Shown here piece after piece: positions 5,810 to 7,872 of a stretch of DNA of 7,872 bases. The first letter of the stretch is position 1, and the number at the start of each line of letters is the position of its first letter. The stretch spans positions 1 to 7,872 of the forward strand of contig JBDLIL010000044.1 of assembly GCA_039714855.1 (NCBI GenBank), given 5' to 3'. This stretch comes from JBDLIL01 sp039714855. Lineage in GTDB: Bacteria; Patescibacteriota; Microgenomatia; UBA1400; PJMF01. The position numbers and the translations under genes are program-made. The notes under the pieces are model-generated. The model did not search any database. It was given only the letters and a program-made list of their open reading frames with translations, and had not been told where the DNA came from.

Positions 5810-7323
5810 AACTTAATAATTATATGTTCTGGTGTTTTTTCCAAAACTTTATACTTTTTTTCTAACTCTCTAACTTCATTGTCATAAGTAGTACTAACAT
5901 AATAGCTTGCACCCATATTTATTTTTTTCTCAATTTCCCCACCTATGGGCCAACCGGTTCTATTGGTTTGAAATAAAAATGCAGTGTCACCCATGTATGG
6001 AGCTATGATTTTGGCATTATTTGGAGTAAGTTGATCTATTCTTTTGCCAGCAGTAACAATGCTGGGATTATTAATATTAAAATAACCTTTGACTTCATAG
6101 TAAGAAAAATATAAAGATAGAAGAATAAAAATAAAAACTGAACTTAGAGTTATTAGTTTGTAATTAAGTTGTTTCGGTAAATTTAATAAAAAAGTAATAC
6201 CGCGGGCAAAGAGAATGGAAACAATCGGGATTAAAATTATTTGATAATAATCATGTTGAACATTGCCAGTAGCAAAGATTACTAGATATAAGAACATTGA
6301 GGCGGCATAAGTGATGGTGAATAAATCGAATTTAGATATTGGATATTGGATATTGGATATTGCTTTGCTTTTTGAAATAAGTCCCAAACTTACAAAAATA
6401 CTTCCCCAATATCCCAGAATCAATCTACCTAGTCTGTCAGCAAAGAGCCATCGCCACCAGGCGGGTCTGAGGCGAATGCCATTGCCATTCAGCAACCACC
6501 TATTGGCTGGTATACCAGTGGGAAAATTTTGTATCCAAATTCTCCAAGCAAAAGTGGGCAATAAACTTAGGGGAAATAAATATAACTGCCAAGTCGTGAA
6601 AACTTTTTTACCCAAATAAGCAAAGGCCAAAATTATAAAAACTGGAGTGATAAAAATAGTAGTAGGTTTGAGTAAAAGGGCTAGAGATAAAGAAACCAGA
6701 GAGATTAGAATCCAAAAATTATGTTTTATGATATTTGATATTTGATATTTGATATTTTCTTTTTGTTTTTCGAGCCAGACTATAAAACTAAATAGTGATA
6801 GCAGTTGCAGGGTGATCATAAAAGGTTCTGGCAAAATTACTCGTGAGTAAAAAACAGAGTACGGCAAAAAGGCAAAAACAAAGGCTGAGAAAAAACTTGT
6901 CAACTTATTTTTAGATAATTTCCAAACAATGCCATATAAAAATAAAATACTAAAGCAAGAGCTAATAATACTAGCCAAGCGCGAAGTAAGTACTAAATCT
7001 AAATTTGGAAAAGATCTAATAAATTGAGCAATTAAATAATTAATAATCGGAAATTCAACCATCCTGTAGCCGTCTATGTTGCTTAGGCCGTTTGGGATAT
7101 TAGATAGATCTTGATAATGAGGTTCTAATATTGAGTAATCATGTTTTATGAATTCTCTGCTTACCGAAGCAGTGTCTGTTTGTCTCCAGCTGTGCCAATC
7201 AGCCAATGGGTTATTTATTTTATGCAATCTTATTAGAAAGCCGGGAATAATAATTATTAATAATAATACTAAGTGATTGGTGGAGAGACGTTGCAATACA
7301 ACGTTTTTACTTAGTTTTTTCAT
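5806..7323 (-). CDS. Multi-pass membrane glycosyltransferase, GT39/ArnT-PMT-like
   Basis: This 505-residue protein has about 11-12 hydrophobic helices, for example 16-32, 112-134, 141-159, 166-184, 201-218, 221-237, 333-352, 357-380 and 389-409. The first outer loop has ADWHSWRQTDTAS (41-53). This is the acidic HxWRQxD-type motif of the GT-C superfamily, in which an aspartate near the first loop is catalytic. RVILPEPFM (161-169) matches the conserved loop with RxxxPE. A soluble C-terminal region (about 411-505) should face outside. GT-C enzymes take sugars from polyprenyl phosphate carriers at the outer face, so it probably modifies the glycan or a protein or lipid there. Residues 189-198 and 321-331 come from heptamer arrays and sit in loops between helices. 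It overlaps the polymerase gene by 17 nt and the next GT4 by ATGA. Confidence 0.88.
   Translation of the reverse strand: MKKLSKNVVLQRLSTNHLVLLLIIIIPGFLIRLHKINNPLADWHSWRQTDTASVSREFIKHDYSILEPHYQDLSNIPNGLSNIDGYRMVEFPIINYLIAQFIRSFPNLDLVLTSRLASIISSCFSILFLYGIVWKLSKNKLTSFFSAFVFAFLPYSVFYSRVILPEPFMITLQLLSLFSFIVWLEKQKENIKYQISNIIKHNFWILISLVSLSLALLLKPTTIFITPVFIILAFAYLGKKVFTTWQLYLFPLSLLPTFAWRIWIQNFPTGIPANRWLLNGNGIRLRPAWWRWLFADRLGRLILGYWGSIFVSLGLISKSKAISNIQYPISKFDLFTITYAASMFLYLVIFATGNVQHDYYQIILIPIVSILFARGITFLLNLPKQLNYKLITLSSVFIFILLSLYFSYYEVKGYFNINNPSIVTAGKRIDQLTPNNAKIIAPYMGDTAFLFQTNRTGWPIGGEIEKKINMGASYYVSTTYDNEVRELEKKYKVLEKTPEHIIIKL
6335..6362 (-). repeat. Four GATATTG heptamers inside the GT39-like gene
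   Basis: Four perfect GATATTG copies (28 bp) encode ISNIQYPIS within residues 321-331, a polar stretch between the helices around 299-317 and 333-352. The coding strand is open, and the flanking helices look complete. Confidence 0.93.
6730..6757 (-). repeat. Four GATATTT heptamers inside the GT39-like gene
   Basis: Four perfect GATATTT copies (28 bp) encode NIKYQISNI (190-198), in the polar loop between helices 166-184 and 201-218. In the other orientation this unit would create a TGA every 21 bp. Confidence 0.93.
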
Positions 7324-7872
7324 GTTTTTTATCCAGATTTAAATAGGCGGTGCTCATGCCAAGCAAAGCCCAATAAGTGAATGCTACTTTAGAGGCTGCA
7401 AAAACGTCTATATAGATGGCATTAGTTAGCAATCCCAAGCTAGTTCCTATAATAGTAATACTTAGAGTAACTTTCAATCTGTCTGCCTTTTGTAGATTTT
7501 TAAAAGCTTGAATCAAAGCAATGACCACCATGCCGTAAAAAGTAATAAAGCCCAACATGCCAGTTTCACCCAACGTGCGCAGTAGGTTGTTATCGATACT
7601 CTCAGCTTCAGTGAAATGATATTTGCTATCTTTATTCAGAGTGGCATAACCTTTACCAAAAAGAGGATTGATTTTAAAGCCATCTATAGCTTTGGGCCAA
7701 AGAGATTCTAGACGAATACAAAGAGAAAGGCCTTTCCTATTGGCACAATCGCTAAATATTCTTTCTCTTTCCTCATAAACTATAGTGCTTGCGCCCGAAG
7801 CAGATTGGGTGGCAACAGCTACTAAGTCAGGCACATCCACATAGACATCACTGGGTTTCTGAGGAGTAGGTA
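7307..7872 (-). CDS. O-antigen polymerase/ligase family protein (Wzy/WaaL-like), 5' end outside window
   Basis: The frame stays open to the right edge, so only the C-terminal 187 residues are seen and the internal GTG at 7840 is not the start. The visible part opens with a long extramembrane loop carrying RLESLWPKAIDGFKINPLFGKGY (about 52-75), the family pattern of an R..LW..A segment followed by NPLxGxG. Then comes SIDNNLLRTLGETGMLG (91-107), equivalent to the AHNxYLxxLAETGxxG motif of PF04932 proteins, though the usual His before Asn is Asp here. Hydrophobic helices follow at about 105-122, 132-150 and 158-176, ending with a charged tail (KKHEKTK). Such proteins polymerise lipid-linked repeat units or attach glycan to an acceptor; polymerase and ligase cannot be separated from this fragment. 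It overlaps the GT39-like start by 17 nt. Confidence 0.85.
   Translation of the reverse strand, partial: PTPQKPSDVYVDVPDLVAVATQSASGASTIVYEERERIFSDCANRKGLSLCIRLESLWPKAIDGFKINPLFGKGYATLNKDSKYHFTEAESIDNNLLRTLGETGMLGFITFYGMVVIALIQAFKNLQKADRLKVTLSITIIGTSLGLLTNAIYIDVFAASKVAFTYWALLGMSTAYLNLDKKHEKTK

Noticed and set aside
6311..6619. Plus-strand open frame including a repeat-encoded LDIGYWILDI peptide
   Set aside because: It is open because the GATATTG heptamer has no stop on either strand; it lies opposite a clear membrane protein gene.
7288..7304. Hairpin ACGTTG/CAACGT just past the polymerase stop, as a terminator
   Set aside because: The stem has only 6 bp, no T-run follows on the minus strand, and it lies inside the overlapping GT39-like gene.
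1..7872. UGA recoding as in Gracilibacteria/SR1
   Set aside because: UGA terminates the genes ending at 2070, 4613 and 5806 in clean ATGA overlaps, and no conserved glycine is encoded by UGA.

Overview
The window is an AT-rich (roughly one third G+C) piece of a bacterial chromosome in which every gene lies on the minus strand, so transcription runs from position 7872 towards 1. The gene content is a surface-polysaccharide or glycoconjugate cluster: a Wzy/WaaL-type polymerase or ligase (5' end outside the window), a multi-pass GT39-like lipid-linked sugar transferase, a GT4, a GT2, a small two-helix membrane protein, two more GT4 enzymes, and a ManC-type mannose-1-phosphate guanylyltransferase (3' end outside the window). 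The compact layout, lysine- and asparagine-rich proteins, and dispersed short repeats read in-frame as peptides such as ISNIKYP or SLDSARDK suggest a Candidate Phyla Radiation (Patescibacteria, for example Microgenomates or Parcubacteria) genome. That placement is an inference from style, not from a marker gene. UGA acts as a stop, so the recoded Gracilibacteria/SR1 code does not apply.

There are two transcription units. The upstream one (7872 to about 3212) holds polymerase/ligase, GT39-like, GT4, GT2 and small membrane protein. Junctions are a 17-nt overlap, two ATGA overlaps and a 25-nt gap, and the unit ends in a textbook intrinsic terminator at 3212-3252. Immediately behind it lies an extended -10 promoter (TGC-TATAAT) so close to the next ATG that the predicted transcript starts on the start codon, meaning it should be leaderless. 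The second unit holds two GT4 genes joined by ATGA, then manC after 16 nt.

A plausible joint role: ManC makes GDP-mannose, the GT4 and GT2 enzymes build an oligosaccharide on a lipid carrier at the inner face of the membrane, the GT39-like enzyme uses a polyprenyl-linked sugar on the outer face, and the polymerase/ligase extends or attaches the glycan. Sugar specificities cannot be read from the sequence.

The most unusual content is a set of short repeats inside the coding regions. Five arrays of exactly four 7-bp units (GATATTG, GATATTT or GATATCT) sit in two glycosyltransferase genes. All lie in the orientation that keeps the coding strand free of stops, and all fall at protein termini or predicted loops. 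The neighbouring GT4 gene (2070-3188) carries two different hairpin or REP-like inserts, also in frame. The genes remain open, and catalytic motifs are intact on either side. Together this resembles in-frame colonisation of genes by repeat elements, comparable in concept to Rickettsia palindromic elements. Every position in the window lies within or close to a gene; no gene-free stretch exceeds 80 bases.
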